Of a DNA stretch of 54,407 bases, positions 1 to 9,050 are shown in pieces. The first letter of the stretch is position 1. Every line of letters begins with the position of its first letter. The DNA comes from an uncultured Ferrovum sp. (GTDB lineage: Bacteria > Pseudomonadota > Gammaproteobacteria > Burkholderiales > Ferrovaceae). Position numbers and translations under genes: made by a program. Location of the stretch: NCBI GenBank assembly GCA_903867885.1, contig CAIPTD010000066.1:1-54407 (forward strand). Reading direction: 5' to 3'. Under the pieces are notes generated by a model that saw only the letters and a list, made by a program, of their open reading frames with translations, did no database searches and was not told where the DNA came from.

Positions 1-39
1 GGCCGAATTAAAGACCTGATCGCAGCGACTACCTCCTAA
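1..39 (+). CDS. flgB: Flagellar rod protein FlgB, C-terminal end only
   Basis: Frame 1 is open from the window edge to a TAA at 37-39 and encodes only 12 residues ending IAATTS. The assignment rests on position: flgB normally sits directly upstream of flgC, and flgC begins 28 bases later. FlgB is a proximal rod subunit of the basal body. Too little is present to judge the protein itself. Confidence 0.6.
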   Translation, partial: GRIKDLIAATTS

Positions 40-67
40 TACTTAACGGAATAAGAGAGGATTTATC

Positions 68-472
68 ATGGCACTATCATCCATTTTTGATGTAGCAGGT
101 ACCGCACTGACGGCCCAATCAAAGCGCCTTAATGTGGTGGCCAGCAATTTAGCGAACGCAGATAGTGCGAGCACGAGTGCAGATACTGCCTATCACGCAA
201 AACAAGTGATTTTTCAGACCTTAAATCTGGGAAGTAGTGCTGATAAAGGCGTGAAGGTTTCTGCTGTAGTGGACGACCCTTCCCCTATGCACACAGTTTA
301 TGAACCGAATCATCCTTTAGCGAATGCGGAAGGATATGTCACTTATCCCAACGTCAATCCGGTAGAGGAAATGGTCAATATGATCTCTGCTTCACGCTCC
401 TATCAGAATGAAGTCGATGTCATGAATACCACCAAGTCCCTGCTGCAAAAAACATTAACCCTAGGCCAGTAA
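68..472 (+). CDS. flgC: Flagellar basal-body rod protein FlgC
   Basis: FlgC is a proximal rod subunit exported through the flagellar type III apparatus and assembled in the periplasm. The 134-residue length is normal for the family. The N-terminus carries the rod/hook signature (VVASNLANADS, about residues 24-34). The C-terminus carries the matching amphipathic helix (VEEMVNMISASRSYQNEVDVMN). These terminal helices form the coiled-coil packing shared by all axial proteins. The ATG is preceded by an AGAGG ribosome site. It is the first complete gene of the + strand operon running to flgL. Confidence 0.96.
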   Translation: MALSSIFDVAGTALTAQSKRLNVVASNLANADSASTSADTAYHAKQVIFQTLNLGSSADKGVKVSAVVDDPSPMHTVYEPNHPLANAEGYVTYPNVNPVEEMVNMISASRSYQNEVDVMNTTKSLLQKTLTLGQ

Positions 473-513
473 TTGACCGCTGAATAACAAAGCTCATTAA
501 GGAGTCATTAGAT

Positions 514-1227
514 ATGTCAACTATCAACACCACTACCCAGAACTCCAACCCACTTTTTAATACTGGCGGGACATCAAGCGCCTCTGCTTCAACTGGAACT
601 TCTGCAGCGGCAGCTGCTGCAACGGCAACTTCCGCACAAAACATTCAAAATGAATTTTTAACGCTTTTTACAACGCAGTTGAAAAACCAGGATCCCATGA
701 ATCCTATGGATTCTTCGCAAATGACCTCGCAGTTGGCTCAGATTAGTACGGTAAGTGGTATTCAAACGCTAAACCAAACTATGCAGTCCATGATGTCGAG
801 CAATACCGCTGTGCAAGCATCTCAGTCTGCTGCGCTCATTGGTAAATCAGTTATGGGTCCTGGAAGTCAGTTTGCATTGGGTGATTCAGGAAATGCGCAG
901 CTTGGAATTACGCTGCCATCCAACGCCGATTCGGTGACCGTTAATGTCTTGGATGCTGCGGGACACACCGTGCGTTCATTCAGTGAAACCAATCAATCTG
1001 CAGGAAACTTTTCACTCAATTGGGATGGGAAGGACAGCAGTGGTCATGCCGTTCCTGCTGGGAATTACAGTGTGAAAGCAACTGCTACTTACTCGGGACA
1101 GGCCGTTACCCCCACGACATTGGTGCAAGGTGTGGTGACTGGAGTAACGAGTAACACTCAGGGTGTGAGTTTGTCTGTTCAGGGAGTGGGTAGCCTACCC
1201 CTAACTTCAATTACGCAAATTAATTAA
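514..1227 (+). CDS. flgD: Hook-capping protein FlgD
   Basis: FlgD forms the transient cap under which hook subunits polymerise and is later replaced by FlgK. Residues about 15-45 are a low-complexity Ser/Thr/Ala linker. The conserved capping segment follows (NEFLTLFTTQLKNQDPMNPM, about residues 46-65). The FlgD Ig-like/FlgD-Tudor region follows from about residue 125, with the typical NWDGKDSSG and VPAGNYSV motifs. The 237-residue length is normal. It sits between flgC and flgE, as in most proteobacterial flg operons, with an AAGGAG ribosome site just upstream. Confidence 0.95.
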   Translation: MSTINTTTQNSNPLFNTGGTSSASASTGTSAAAAAATATSAQNIQNEFLTLFTTQLKNQDPMNPMDSSQMTSQLAQISTVSGIQTLNQTMQSMMSSNTAVQASQSAALIGKSVMGPGSQFALGDSGNAQLGITLPSNADSVTVNVLDAAGHTVRSFSETNQSAGNFSLNWDGKDSSGHAVPAGNYSVKATATYSGQAVTPTTLVQGVVTGVTSNTQGVSLSVQGVGSLPLTSITQIN

Positions 1228-1262
1228 GTTTATCCAGATCGGAATTTAAGGGAGATAAAGAG

Positions 1263-2516
1263 ATGGATTTTGGAATTGCAATTAGCGGGCTGAATTCTTC
1301 TTCAACAAGTATCGATACGATTGGGAATAATATTTCTAATGCTAGTACTGTCGGTTTTAAAACGGCTGTGACTGAATTTGCAGCTCAGTACCTCCCTCCG
1401 ATTGGAGGTGGCTCAGCGCAATCAGGGGGGGCAGGGGTGAAGGTCACAACAGTCGCGCAGCAATTTACGCAAGGCAGCATCTCTAATACGGGAAACAACC
1501 TAGATGTGGCCATTGACGGTAGCGGATTCTTTCAACTCAACAATAATGGGACTACCCAATACACCCGTAATGGACAGTTTCATGTTGATGCTTCTGGCTA
1601 TCTGGTTTCATCTAATGGTGCTCGCGTTCAAGGTTATGCGTCCAACTCAAGTGGTGGAGTTGTAACGGGTACGGTTGGGGATCTTCTTATTCCTCAATCC
1701 GAAATTGCCCCCACCACCACCACCACCATTAAGGGAAACCTGAATCTCGATTCTCGCAGTACACCCATACCGTCAACCACAACTTTCAGCACACAAGATC
1801 AAACATCATTTAACAACGAGTCTTCGGTTTCGGTTTACGATACACTTGGCAATCCCCACACATTAACCAACTACTTCGCACTTTCCACCGTGAATGCATC
1901 GGGTGGTTCAACATGGAATGTGTACTCCACTGTGGATGGTGCGGCTGTCACTTCCAACCAGCCTGATACTTTAGCATTCAGTGCTAATGGCATTCTTCTT
2001 GGGGCAAACGGAAGTACTACCTCAAACGTGGTGAGCTTAACCGCTACCCAGACCAATGGTTCTACTACGCCGCTTTCCATGAAATATGATTTTTCAGGGA
2101 CCACGCAGTTTGGTTCTGCCTTTGCGGTGACCTCTCTGTCCCAAGACGGAGGCGGGCCCGGTATATTGACAGGCTTTTCATTTGCGCCAAACGGTGTGAT
2201 TACCGGAACTTACAGCAACGGTAAAACTGGCTCACTGGGTCAGGTTACGCTGACCAATTTCGCCAATCCCCAAGGCCTTGAGCGTAATGGTGACAATACC
2301 TGGACCGCAACAGCTACTTCAGGTACCCCGATTGCAGCAGCGCCTCCTGGTTCTAATGGAACAGGTTCGGTGCAAGGTTCTTCTTTGGAGTCTTCTAACG
2401 TTGATCTTACGAGCCAATTAGTGAATTTGATCACTGCGCAGCGTGATTATCAGGCCAATGCACAAACAGTGAAGACCTTAGATTCAATGTTCAACACGAT
2501 CGATACTTTGCGCTAA
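1263..2516 (+). CDS. flgE: Flagellar hook protein FlgE
   Basis: FlgE is the subunit of the flexible hook joining rod and filament. The 417-residue protein has the N-terminal axial motif (GNNISNASTVGFK near residue 21) and the C-terminal heptad helix ending NTIDTLR. A long Ser/Thr/Asn-rich middle forms the outer hook domains. The stop TAA at 2514-2516 lies 9 bases before flgF, so the genes are probably co-transcribed. A short ACC repeat near 1710-1727 encodes a run of threonines, a possible slippage point but harmless in frame. Confidence 0.96.
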   Translation: MDFGIAISGLNSSSTSIDTIGNNISNASTVGFKTAVTEFAAQYLPPIGGGSAQSGGAGVKVTTVAQQFTQGSISNTGNNLDVAIDGSGFFQLNNNGTTQYTRNGQFHVDASGYLVSSNGARVQGYASNSSGGVVTGTVGDLLIPQSEIAPTTTTTIKGNLNLDSRSTPIPSTTTFSTQDQTSFNNESSVSVYDTLGNPHTLTNYFALSTVNASGGSTWNVYSTVDGAAVTSNQPDTLAFSANGILLGANGSTTSNVVSLTATQTNGSTTPLSMKYDFSGTTQFGSAFAVTSLSQDGGGPGILTGFSFAPNGVITGTYSNGKTGSLGQVTLTNFANPQGLERNGDNTWTATATSGTPIAAAPPGSNGTGSVQGSSLESSNVDLTSQLVNLITAQRDYQANAQTVKTLDSMFNTIDTLR

Positions 2517-2525
2517 GGTGACTAA

Positions 2526-3290
2526 ATGGATCGCATGATTTATACAGCAATGACCGGAGCCAAGCAGACCATGGAGCAACAATCTACGGTTGCGAATAAT
2601 TTGGCTAACGTGAATACCACCGCTTTTCGGGCTGAGCTGGCTACATTTCGTGCGGTTCCCATCAATGGCACAGCCCAAACAACCCGCGTATTTGTGACGG
2701 ATTCCACTCCTGGCGCCGACTTGACTCCTGGGAATTTTCAGAAAACAGGACGCGCATTGGATGTTGCAGTTCAGGGAACAGGTTGGATTGCAGTGCGAGC
2801 AAAAGATGGTTCTGAAGCCTATACCCGTGATGGAAATCTTCAAGTTCAAGCTGATGGAAGTTTGACCACGCATAACGGTATTCCTGTCCTGAGTGACCCC
2901 GGCCCTGGCGCTCCCCCCGCCCCCATTCGCGTGCCATTGGGATCAGAGGTGACTGTGTCGTTGGATGGCACGGTATCGGCTACAGCAACACAGGGTGGTG
3001 ATATCCCTCCCGCGATTACGGTAGCTGGAAAAATTCGATTGGTGGATCCCCCAGCGAGCAACATGACACGGCGAGATGATGGGCTGTTTCAGACTCGTGA
3101 TGGCCGTGCCGCCCCCACTAGTGCATCGGTGCTTGTGGCTCCCCAAAATTTAGAAAGCAGTAATGTGAATTTGACCCACCAAATGGTGCAGATGATCGAG
3201 CTGTCCAGGCAGTACGAGTTAAATACCAAGATGATCACCACCGCCAATGACGATGAAAAGGCTGCGAGCCAACTATTAACACTGAACTGA
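2526..3290 (+). CDS. flgF: Flagellar basal-body rod protein FlgF
   Basis: FlgF is a proximal rod subunit. The start is MDRMIYTAMTGAKQTMEQQS, followed by the rod signature VANNLANVNTTAFRAE. The central FlgE/F/G-like beta domain has the characteristic AVQGTGWIAV and YTRDGNLQV motifs. The C-terminus has the conserved SSNVNLTHQMVQMIELSRQYELN helix. Length 254 residues, typical. The AAGGTGA ribosome site overlaps the flgE stop codon, which suggests tight coupling to flgE. Confidence 0.96.
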   Translation: MDRMIYTAMTGAKQTMEQQSTVANNLANVNTTAFRAELATFRAVPINGTAQTTRVFVTDSTPGADLTPGNFQKTGRALDVAVQGTGWIAVRAKDGSEAYTRDGNLQVQADGSLTTHNGIPVLSDPGPGAPPAPIRVPLGSEVTVSLDGTVSATATQGGDIPPAITVAGKIRLVDPPASNMTRRDDGLFQTRDGRAAPTSASVLVAPQNLESSNVNLTHQMVQMIELSRQYELNTKMITTANDDEKAASQLLTLN

Positions 3291-3331
3291 TTGATTGGAT
3301 CAATCTTTACTAAAACGAAGGGGTACACAGA

Positions 3332-4114
3332 ATGAATAGAACACTGGCAATTGCAAAAACGGGCATGGATGCCCAACAGACTCAGATGGATGTCATTTCC
3401 AACAATCTGGCGAACGTTGGAACTAATGGTTTCAAGGCTTCAAGAGCCGTGTTTGAGGATTTGATTTACCAAACCATTCGCGCCCCCGGAGCCCCTAGTA
3501 GCACGCAGACGAATCTTCCCTCAGGTTTGCAGATCGGAACGGGGGTGGAGCCTGTTGCAACAGAGCGTATTCAAACCCAGGGAAATTTAACTGCAACGGG
3601 CAATCCTAAAGATGTGGCGATCAGTGGAAACGGCTTTTTTCAAGTACTGATGCCAGATGGCACAACGGGTTATACCCGAGATGGCGCTTTTCAGACCGAT
3701 GCAACTGGCCAGTTGGTCACCGCGAATGGTTATGTGGTTCAACCCCCCATCACCATCCCTGCTAATGCTTTGTCTATTTCCGTTGCTCCAGACGGGACTG
3801 TTTCAGTGACTCAACCCGGTACCGCTACGCCAGTTCAAGTTGGCAATATCTTGGTGGCAATGTTTCAGAACCCAGCAGGCTTAAAAACCTTGGGTGGAAA
3901 TATCCTTCAAGAAAGTGGTTCTTCAGGTGCTGCTGCGACTACCGCGCCCGGTCAAAACGGATCAGGTTCGCTTCAGGCCGGTTATATCGAAACCTCGAAT
4001 GTGAACGTAGTGGAAGAACTCGTGAACATGATTCAAACCCAGCGCACCTATGAAATCAATAGCAAGGCGATTTCAACGGCAGACCAGATGCTTGCGCGCT
4101 TAACGCAGATGTAA
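3332..4114 (+). CDS. flgG: Flagellar distal rod protein FlgG
   Basis: FlgG builds the distal rod that passes through the P and L rings. The 260-residue protein begins [20 protein letters not shown]. It has the [19 protein letters not shown] signature and the FlgG-typical [22 protein letters not shown] segment. The C-terminus ends [17 protein letters not shown]. It differs from its paralogue FlgF by the [14 protein letters not shown] region after the N-terminal helix, which is diagnostic for FlgG. It is followed 3 bases later by flgH. Confidence 0.97.
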   Translation: MNRTLAIAKTGMDAQQTQMDVISNNLANVGTNGFKASRAVFEDLIYQTIRAPGAPSSTQTNLPSGLQIGTGVEPVATERIQTQGNLTATGNPKDVAISGNGFFQVLMPDGTTGYTRDGAFQTDATGQLVTANGYVVQPPITIPANALSISVAPDGTVSVTQPGTATPVQVGNILVAMFQNPAGLKTLGGNILQESGSSGAAATTAPGQNGSGSLQAGYIETSNVNVVEELVNMIQTQRTYEINSKAISTADQMLARLTQM

Positions 4115-4117
4115 ATC

Positions 4118-4810
4118 ATGAAAACATTTATTTTTTCTTTATTGGTTAGTACCTGCACTCTCATCACGCTGTGTTTAAGTGGTTGTGCAGAACCTGCCCC
4201 GCGGTCGATTATTGCTCAACCCATTTCTGCACGCCCTGCATTGGCGGTGGCCGATCCCGAGCCTACAGGTGGTATTTATCAGACGCGTCCCGGTTATGCT
4301 TACCGTCCTATATTTGAGGACCGCCGAGCACGTCAAGTAGGTGACACCATCATTGTCACCTTGAATGAGAGCACAACAGCCAGTAAAAAGTCTTCTGCTG
4401 ATGCTTCTCGTTCTACCTCTTCTGCGCTCACAATTTCTCCAATTACAGGTTTACCTACTTTAGGGTTGGCTGGCGCTAGCTTAACCGGAACGGACACCAC
4501 CAAATTTGCCGGTGCGGGCGATGCTGCTGCAACCAATACCTTCACTGGAACCATTACTGTGACCGTAATTGAGGTCTTATCGAATGGTAATTTGGTCGTG
4601 AGTGGTGAAAAGCAAATCGCCGTCAATCAAGGGACAGAGTTTATTCGTCTTGCTGGAGTAGTGAATCCAGCGAATATATTGTCGGGTAATACCGTGTCAT
4701 CTACCCAGATTGCCGACGCCAAGTTGGAATATAAAGCCAATGGCTTTGTGAATGATGCACAAGAAATGGGCTGGATGCAGCGTGCATTCCTGAAAGTCTC
4801 GCCTTTTTAA
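4118..4810 (+). CDS. flgH: Flagellar L-ring lipoprotein FlgH
   Basis: FlgH forms the outer-membrane L ring around the rod. The N-terminal 22 residues are a lipoprotein signal with lipobox LSGC, so Cys23 should be lipidated. The mature part has the conserved RPGYAYRPIFEDRRARQVGDTI segment, the LNESTTASKKSS segment, and the C-terminal block VVNPANILSGNTVSSTQIADAKLEY. Length 230 residues, typical. It lies between flgG and flgI with 3-base gaps on both sides. Confidence 0.97.
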   Translation: MKTFIFSLLVSTCTLITLCLSGCAEPAPRSIIAQPISARPALAVADPEPTGGIYQTRPGYAYRPIFEDRRARQVGDTIIVTLNESTTASKKSSADASRSTSSALTISPITGLPTLGLAGASLTGTDTTKFAGAGDAAATNTFTGTITVTVIEVLSNGNLVVSGEKQIAVNQGTEFIRLAGVVNPANILSGNTVSSTQIADAKLEYKANGFVNDAQEMGWMQRAFLKVSPF

Positions 4811-4813
4811 GAG

Positions 4814-5974
4814 ATGAAGATCATGAATTCTTTTACCCCTTTTCATCTGTTTGGTGCCAGCAGCGTTTTTACCAACCCAGTTAAACATTGTTTAAAAGCT
4901 TTGTTGATTGTGATTCTAAGCACTTCTTGTTTTGCGGAGCGAATCAAAGATATTGCTAATATCCAGGGGGTGAGACCCAACCAGTTGGTTGGCTATGGGC
5001 TCGTTGTGGGACTAGATGGCACTGGCGATCAAACAACACAAACTCCCTTCACCGTTCAAAGCTTGATCACCATGATGGGTCAGTTAGGGGTGAACTTACC
5101 ACCTGGTACCAGCTTACAATTAAAAAATGTGGCGGCGGTAGCCGTCACGGCTGAACTTCCCCCCTTTGCTCAGCCGGGTCAGCGTTTGGATATCGTGGTG
5201 GGCTCTATAGGTAACGCCAAGAGTTTACGAGGCGGTACGCTTCTTATGACGGCATTGAAGGGAATTGATGGTCAGGTTTATGCGTTGGCACAAGGTAATG
5301 TTGTGATTGGCGGGTCAGGGGCTTCGTCGGGTGGCGCATCAAAGCAAGTGAATCAACTTTCTGCTGGGCGCATTTCTGAGGGTGCAACGGTAGAACGCAT
5401 TGTGCCCACTAAAGTGGGCGCGAACGGCATCCTACATTTGGAATTACATCAATCAGATTATGGGACTTCTCAGCGAATAGAAGAAGCAGTGAATAAGAAA
5501 TTTGCAGGAGATATCGCCCGTGCCATTGATGGAAGAACAATCGATGTGCGGGTTCCTGAAGCTGCAGATGATTTGGTTAAATTTATTTCAGATCTTGAGG
5601 CTTTAACGGTCACGCCTGCCCAGGGGTCCGCTCGAGTAGTGGTCAATGCGCGCAGCGGGGCAGTGGTCATGAATCAAAATGTGATCTTGGAACCATGCGC
5701 TGTAGCTCAGGGTAGCCTCTCTGTAACGATTTCAACAGACCCTGCAGTGAGTCAGCCCAATCCCTTATCAAATGGGGTAACTGCTGATACGACCAAAACC
5801 AATATTGATATCAAACAAGAAGGGGGCTCATTGATCAGCTTGAAAGGGGGGGCAACCTTGAATGATGTCGTTAAGGCTCTCAATACCTTGGGGGCGACCC
5901 CTGGCGATTTGATTTCCATTCTGGAAGCGCTTCGCGCATCCGGGGCATTACACGCTAATTTAGAAATTATTTAG
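4814..5974 (+). CDS. flgI: Flagellar P-ring protein FlgI
   Basis: FlgI forms the periplasmic P ring around the rod. The conserved mature start (ERIKDIANIQGVRPNQLVGY) follows a signal peptide ending TSCFA. The pre-sequence is about 40 residues from the first ATG, somewhat long. A second in-frame ATG at 4823 would shorten it by three residues. The body carries TGDQTTQTPFTVQSL, the PFAQPGQRLDIVVGS block and a C-terminal helix with LGATPGDLISILEALRASGAL. Total 386 residues. It is followed 11 bases later by flgJ. Confidence 0.97.
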   Translation: MKIMNSFTPFHLFGASSVFTNPVKHCLKALLIVILSTSCFAERIKDIANIQGVRPNQLVGYGLVVGLDGTGDQTTQTPFTVQSLITMMGQLGVNLPPGTSLQLKNVAAVAVTAELPPFAQPGQRLDIVVGSIGNAKSLRGGTLLMTALKGIDGQVYALAQGNVVIGGSGASSGGASKQVNQLSAGRISEGATVERIVPTKVGANGILHLELHQSDYGTSQRIEEAVNKKFAGDIARAIDGRTIDVRVPEAADDLVKFISDLEALTVTPAQGSARVVVNARSGAVVMNQNVILEPCAVAQGSLSVTISTDPAVSQPNPLSNGVTADTTKTNIDIKQEGGSLISLKGGATLNDVVKALNTLGATPGDLISILEALRASGALHANLEII

Positions 5975-5985
5975 AGCACATCATT

Positions 5986-6975
5986 ATGGCTATCGATCCC
6001 TCTCACAAGCTTGGTCTGTCGATTGACCCTGCCTCTTTGCAGGCCTTAAAAAGTCAATCACACAATGCACCTGATGCGTCTTTAAAGACAGCCGCTAAGC
6101 AGTTTGAGGGTGTGTTCTTGAATATGATGTTGAAGAGCATGCGGGATACCGTACCTCAAGATGGTCCGGGTAATAGCCAACAAACAAAAATGTTTCAAGG
6201 GATGTTGGATGAGCAGTACGCCTCTGCTCTGAGCCAAGGACGAGGATTAGGTTTGGCCGATATGATTGTTCGCCAATTTAAAGCAAACGGGCAAGTGGCC
6301 GCTACTTCTAGTGAAGATACCCCATCCGTTGGTCAAATAAATTCAAATTCTGCGATATCTGGGTCTGGATCTAGTGCAGACCTGGCGACTGCGCTGGCAA
6401 AAGACGTGGCTTCGAGCAGACTTCCTGCGTCTACACTGCCTAAAGGAAGTTCTGCAGCTCGTTCTAATGGAGTCTCACCACAGAATAACGCCTCCGTGGG
6501 TAAAACCTCCTCTTCAGCGCCTGCTTCTTTTAAAGACAAAATGGCTGATTTTGCAGCCTCTGCCAGCCAAGCAACGGGAATACCTGCGCATTTCTTACTC
6601 GCCCAAGCAGGGCTTGAAAGTGGTTGGGGAAAGCATCAGCCACTCCTACCAGGGGGAAACCCAAGTTACAATTTATTTGGTATCAAAGCAGGACCAAACT
6701 GGAATGGCCCTGTTGTAAAGTCAACCACGACTGAAGTGATCAACGGGGTGGAGCAAAAAGTGGTTCAGTCGTTCAGAGCCTATAGTTCATACGCTGAGTC
6801 TTTTCATGATTATGCTTCCTTGCTAAGCGGCAGCGCGCGCTATGCCAAAGCCTTAGCCTCTAATACTGCTCAAGATTTTTCCAATGCATTACAAAAAGCA
6901 GGTTACGCCACTGACCCAGCTTACGCGCAAAAAATTCGTGGGGCCATTAAACTGTTAGGTGGAGTGTCTGCGTGA
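5986..6975 (+). CDS. flgJ: Flagellar rod-assembly protein FlgJ with peptidoglycan hydrolase domain
   Basis: FlgJ is the rod cap and a muramidase/glucosaminidase that opens the peptidoglycan for the growing rod. Residues about 30-100 are the rod-binding domain (AAKQFEGVFLNMMLKSMRDT). A low-complexity Ser/Ala linker covers about 105-180. The C-terminal hydrolase domain starts near 185 and carries LLAQAGLESGWG with the expected catalytic Glu211, then NLFGIKAG. This two-domain form is usual in beta- and gammaproteobacteria. The stop TGA at 6973-6975 overlaps a following ATG at 6975, which opens a short ORF leading to flgK. Confidence 0.96.
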   Translation: MAIDPSHKLGLSIDPASLQALKSQSHNAPDASLKTAAKQFEGVFLNMMLKSMRDTVPQDGPGNSQQTKMFQGMLDEQYASALSQGRGLGLADMIVRQFKANGQVAATSSEDTPSVGQINSNSAISGSGSSADLATALAKDVASSRLPASTLPKGSSAARSNGVSPQNNASVGKTSSSAPASFKDKMADFAASASQATGIPAHFLLAQAGLESGWGKHQPLLPGGNPSYNLFGIKAGPNWNGPVVKSTTTEVINGVEQKVVQSFRAYSSYAESFHDYASLLSGSARYAKALASNTAQDFSNALQKAGYATDPAYAQKIRGAIKLLGGVSA

Positions 6976-7091
6976 TGCAAGGCTGGATTCAGTGTTTCTT
7001 CAAGTTTGGGATAAAGACGCCGTTAATTACCCAAGGTCAACTAGAGATCTATCAGGGATGTAGTGCTGTTCAATCAGTGGATACCATATGA
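6975..7091 (+). CDS. Possible 38-residue ORF bridging flgJ and flgK
   Basis: An ATG at 6975 shares one base with the flgJ stop codon (TGATG). The frame stays open for 38 codons to a TGA at 7089-7091, which overlaps the flgK ATG at 7088 (ATGA). It therefore fills the 112-base gap exactly. The predicted peptide begins MQGWIQCFFKFG and has two Cys residues; I recognise no family. flgK has no strong ribosome site of its own, so passage of ribosomes through this ORF could couple flgJ and flgK translation. It may equally be chance in a short gap. No protein function is proposed. Confidence 0.35.
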   Translation: MQGWIQCFFKFGIKTPLITQGQLEIYQGCSAVQSVDTI

Positions 7092-9034
7092 ACATTGTTA
7101 ACCCCAACTTCTTTAATTCAGCCCTTACGGGTTTGAATTACGCACAAACTGCGCTGGCTGTGGTGTCGAATAACATCAGCAATTCCAGTGTGGCGGGCTA
7201 TACCCGCGAAGTGGTGACCAATGTTGACCCCAGTGGTGGCGGTGCGGGGGGGGTGATTGTTGGAGAAAGGCAAACCAGTACTTACCTCAACGCTAATCTA
7301 CTGAATGCGCAAACCAGTGCCAGCGAGCAAGGTGCTTACGCTCAGCAAGCCACTCAGCTCAACCAGATTCTTGCAAGCAGTAGCGCAACAGGATCTAGTT
7401 CTACTATTGCGACTGATATTGGGGGGGCAATCCAGAATTTTTTCTCGAGCATTAATGCGCTTGCCACGTCTACTGGCGACTCTACGAATGCAGCTCGGAG
7501 TTCAGTTTTAACCAATGCAAACGTTTTAACAGCCGAGTTTTCTTCTGTTGGAACACAACTCAACGGATTAGGATCGCAGGTAGAACAAAATATTAAAAGT
7601 GACATCGGAAGTATTAATAACCTTGCAACCCAAATTGCAAAGGTGAACCAGAGTATTCAAACGAATAATGGTTCCTCAGTCATTCAACCGGCTAATGCAT
7701 TAATGGATCAACGTGATCAATTGCTGCAACAATTAAGTAAATTGATTTCTGTCTCTACGCTTCCCCAAAATGATGGCACCTATTCAGTCTTTATAGGTGA
7801 AGGACAGCCGTTGGTATTGGGTGGAACGGCCCAATCTCTTTCCGCTGCTCCTTTGGTGAGTGATCCTAGTAAAACTATTCTGTCCTATTCCTCCCCTAAT
7901 GGCCCTGTTTCCATCCCCGATAATCAAATTATTGGAGGTGAACTGGGAGCGTTAGTGCATTTTCGTTCCCAAACTTTGGTTCCAACCCAACAGACCTTAG
8001 GGCATTTGGCTACTAGTTTTGCATTGACAATTAATAACCAACTTCAGTTGGGTAAAGATAAGAATGGAAACTTTGGCGCAAACATGTTTAATCTTCCGCT
8101 GATTCCGAGCATCGCTGTCAGCACAAATACGGGTAATGGGGTGTTGAAGGTGGCCATGACTGACCCCAAACAAACGCAAGCAAGTGACTACAGCGTTAAA
8201 TACGATGGTTCACATTATTCGATTACCCGTCTTTCAGATAACACCACCACCACCCTTCCTTCTGATCTTGCCACCACGCCTCAAACTGTAGATGGGCTTC
8301 AGTTTTCTTTGAATTCAGGAGCAATGCTTGCCGGTGATTCGATTATTGTTTATCCCTATAAGCAGAATGTAGGGGGGGTATCAGTCAGCATGACTGATCC
8401 CGCTAAAATTGGTGCAGCAGGCGGGACAAACGGGGTCGCTTCCGGAACCGTAAGTGTCACAACGAATTCATCGAATACCGGAACGGGCTCGCTTGCGATT
8501 ACCGGTATTAACGGAACTCTGGCCACCAATCTTCCCTACAACTCTGCAATCGTAAAATTTGTGGATGCTACGCACTATCAAGTTGAGCAGGGTAGCAATG
8601 GTTATGGCCCGAGCACCTTGGTGAGCAATAATCAAATATCTGTCAACGGCATTAGCATGACTTTGTCGGGTATTCCCGCAGCCAATGACACATTCAATAT
8701 GTCAACTAATATTTCAGGTGCGGGTGACAACTCCAATGCGGTTGCGCTTCATGCCTTGCAGACATCCAATACCCTGTTAGGGGGAACCACCAACTTTAGT
8801 ACCTACTATAGTTCAATCTCCAGTACTGTTGGCTTGGCAGGACAGCAGTATCAAGCTACAAGTCAGGCAGCGAATTATGCTTTAACCTCGGCGACTACCG
8901 CACAGCAAACGGTTTCTGGTGTGAACCTGGATGAGGAAGCTTCAAGCTTGTTGAATTATCAACGCCAATATCAGGCTGCCGCTAAGGTAATTACGGTGTC
9001 ACAAACCTTATTTCAATCCTTGCTACAAATCTAA
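7088..9034 (+). CDS. flgK: Hook-associated protein 1 FlgK
   Basis: FlgK is the first hook-filament junction protein. The N-terminal signature (GLNYAQTALAVVSNNISNSSVAGYTRE) and the C-terminal helix (EEASSLLNYQRQYQAAAKVITVSQTLFQSLLQI) are the D0/D1 helices shared with flagellin-like axial proteins. Length 648 residues, at the long end for the family, with a large Ser/Thr/Asn-rich middle. Translation probably depends on upstream reading because the start overlaps an upstream stop as ATGA and only weak ribosome-site sequence precedes it. flgL follows after 16 bases. Confidence 0.95.
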   Translation: MNIVNPNFFNSALTGLNYAQTALAVVSNNISNSSVAGYTREVVTNVDPSGGGAGGVIVGERQTSTYLNANLLNAQTSASEQGAYAQQATQLNQILASSSATGSSSTIATDIGGAIQNFFSSINALATSTGDSTNAARSSVLTNANVLTAEFSSVGTQLNGLGSQVEQNIKSDIGSINNLATQIAKVNQSIQTNNGSSVIQPANALMDQRDQLLQQLSKLISVSTLPQNDGTYSVFIGEGQPLVLGGTAQSLSAAPLVSDPSKTILSYSSPNGPVSIPDNQIIGGELGALVHFRSQTLVPTQQTLGHLATSFALTINNQLQLGKDKNGNFGANMFNLPLIPSIAVSTNTGNGVLKVAMTDPKQTQASDYSVKYDGSHYSITRLSDNTTTTLPSDLATTPQTVDGLQFSLNSGAMLAGDSIIVYPYKQNVGGVSVSMTDPAKIGAAGGTNGVASGTVSVTTNSSNTGTGSLAITGINGTLATNLPYNSAIVKFVDATHYQVEQGSNGYGPSTLVSNNQISVNGISMTLSGIPAANDTFNMSTNISGAGDNSNAVALHALQTSNTLLGGTTNFSTYYSSISSTVGLAGQQYQATSQAANYALTSATTAQQTVSGVNLDEEASSLLNYQRQYQAAAKVITVSQTLFQSLLQI

Positions 9035-9050
9035 GGGCTAGGTTTAGATT

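Noticed and set aside
2484-2873. 129-codon open frame on the - strand
   Set aside because: Antisense shadow of flgF; Cys/His-rich composition looks like a reading-frame artefact.
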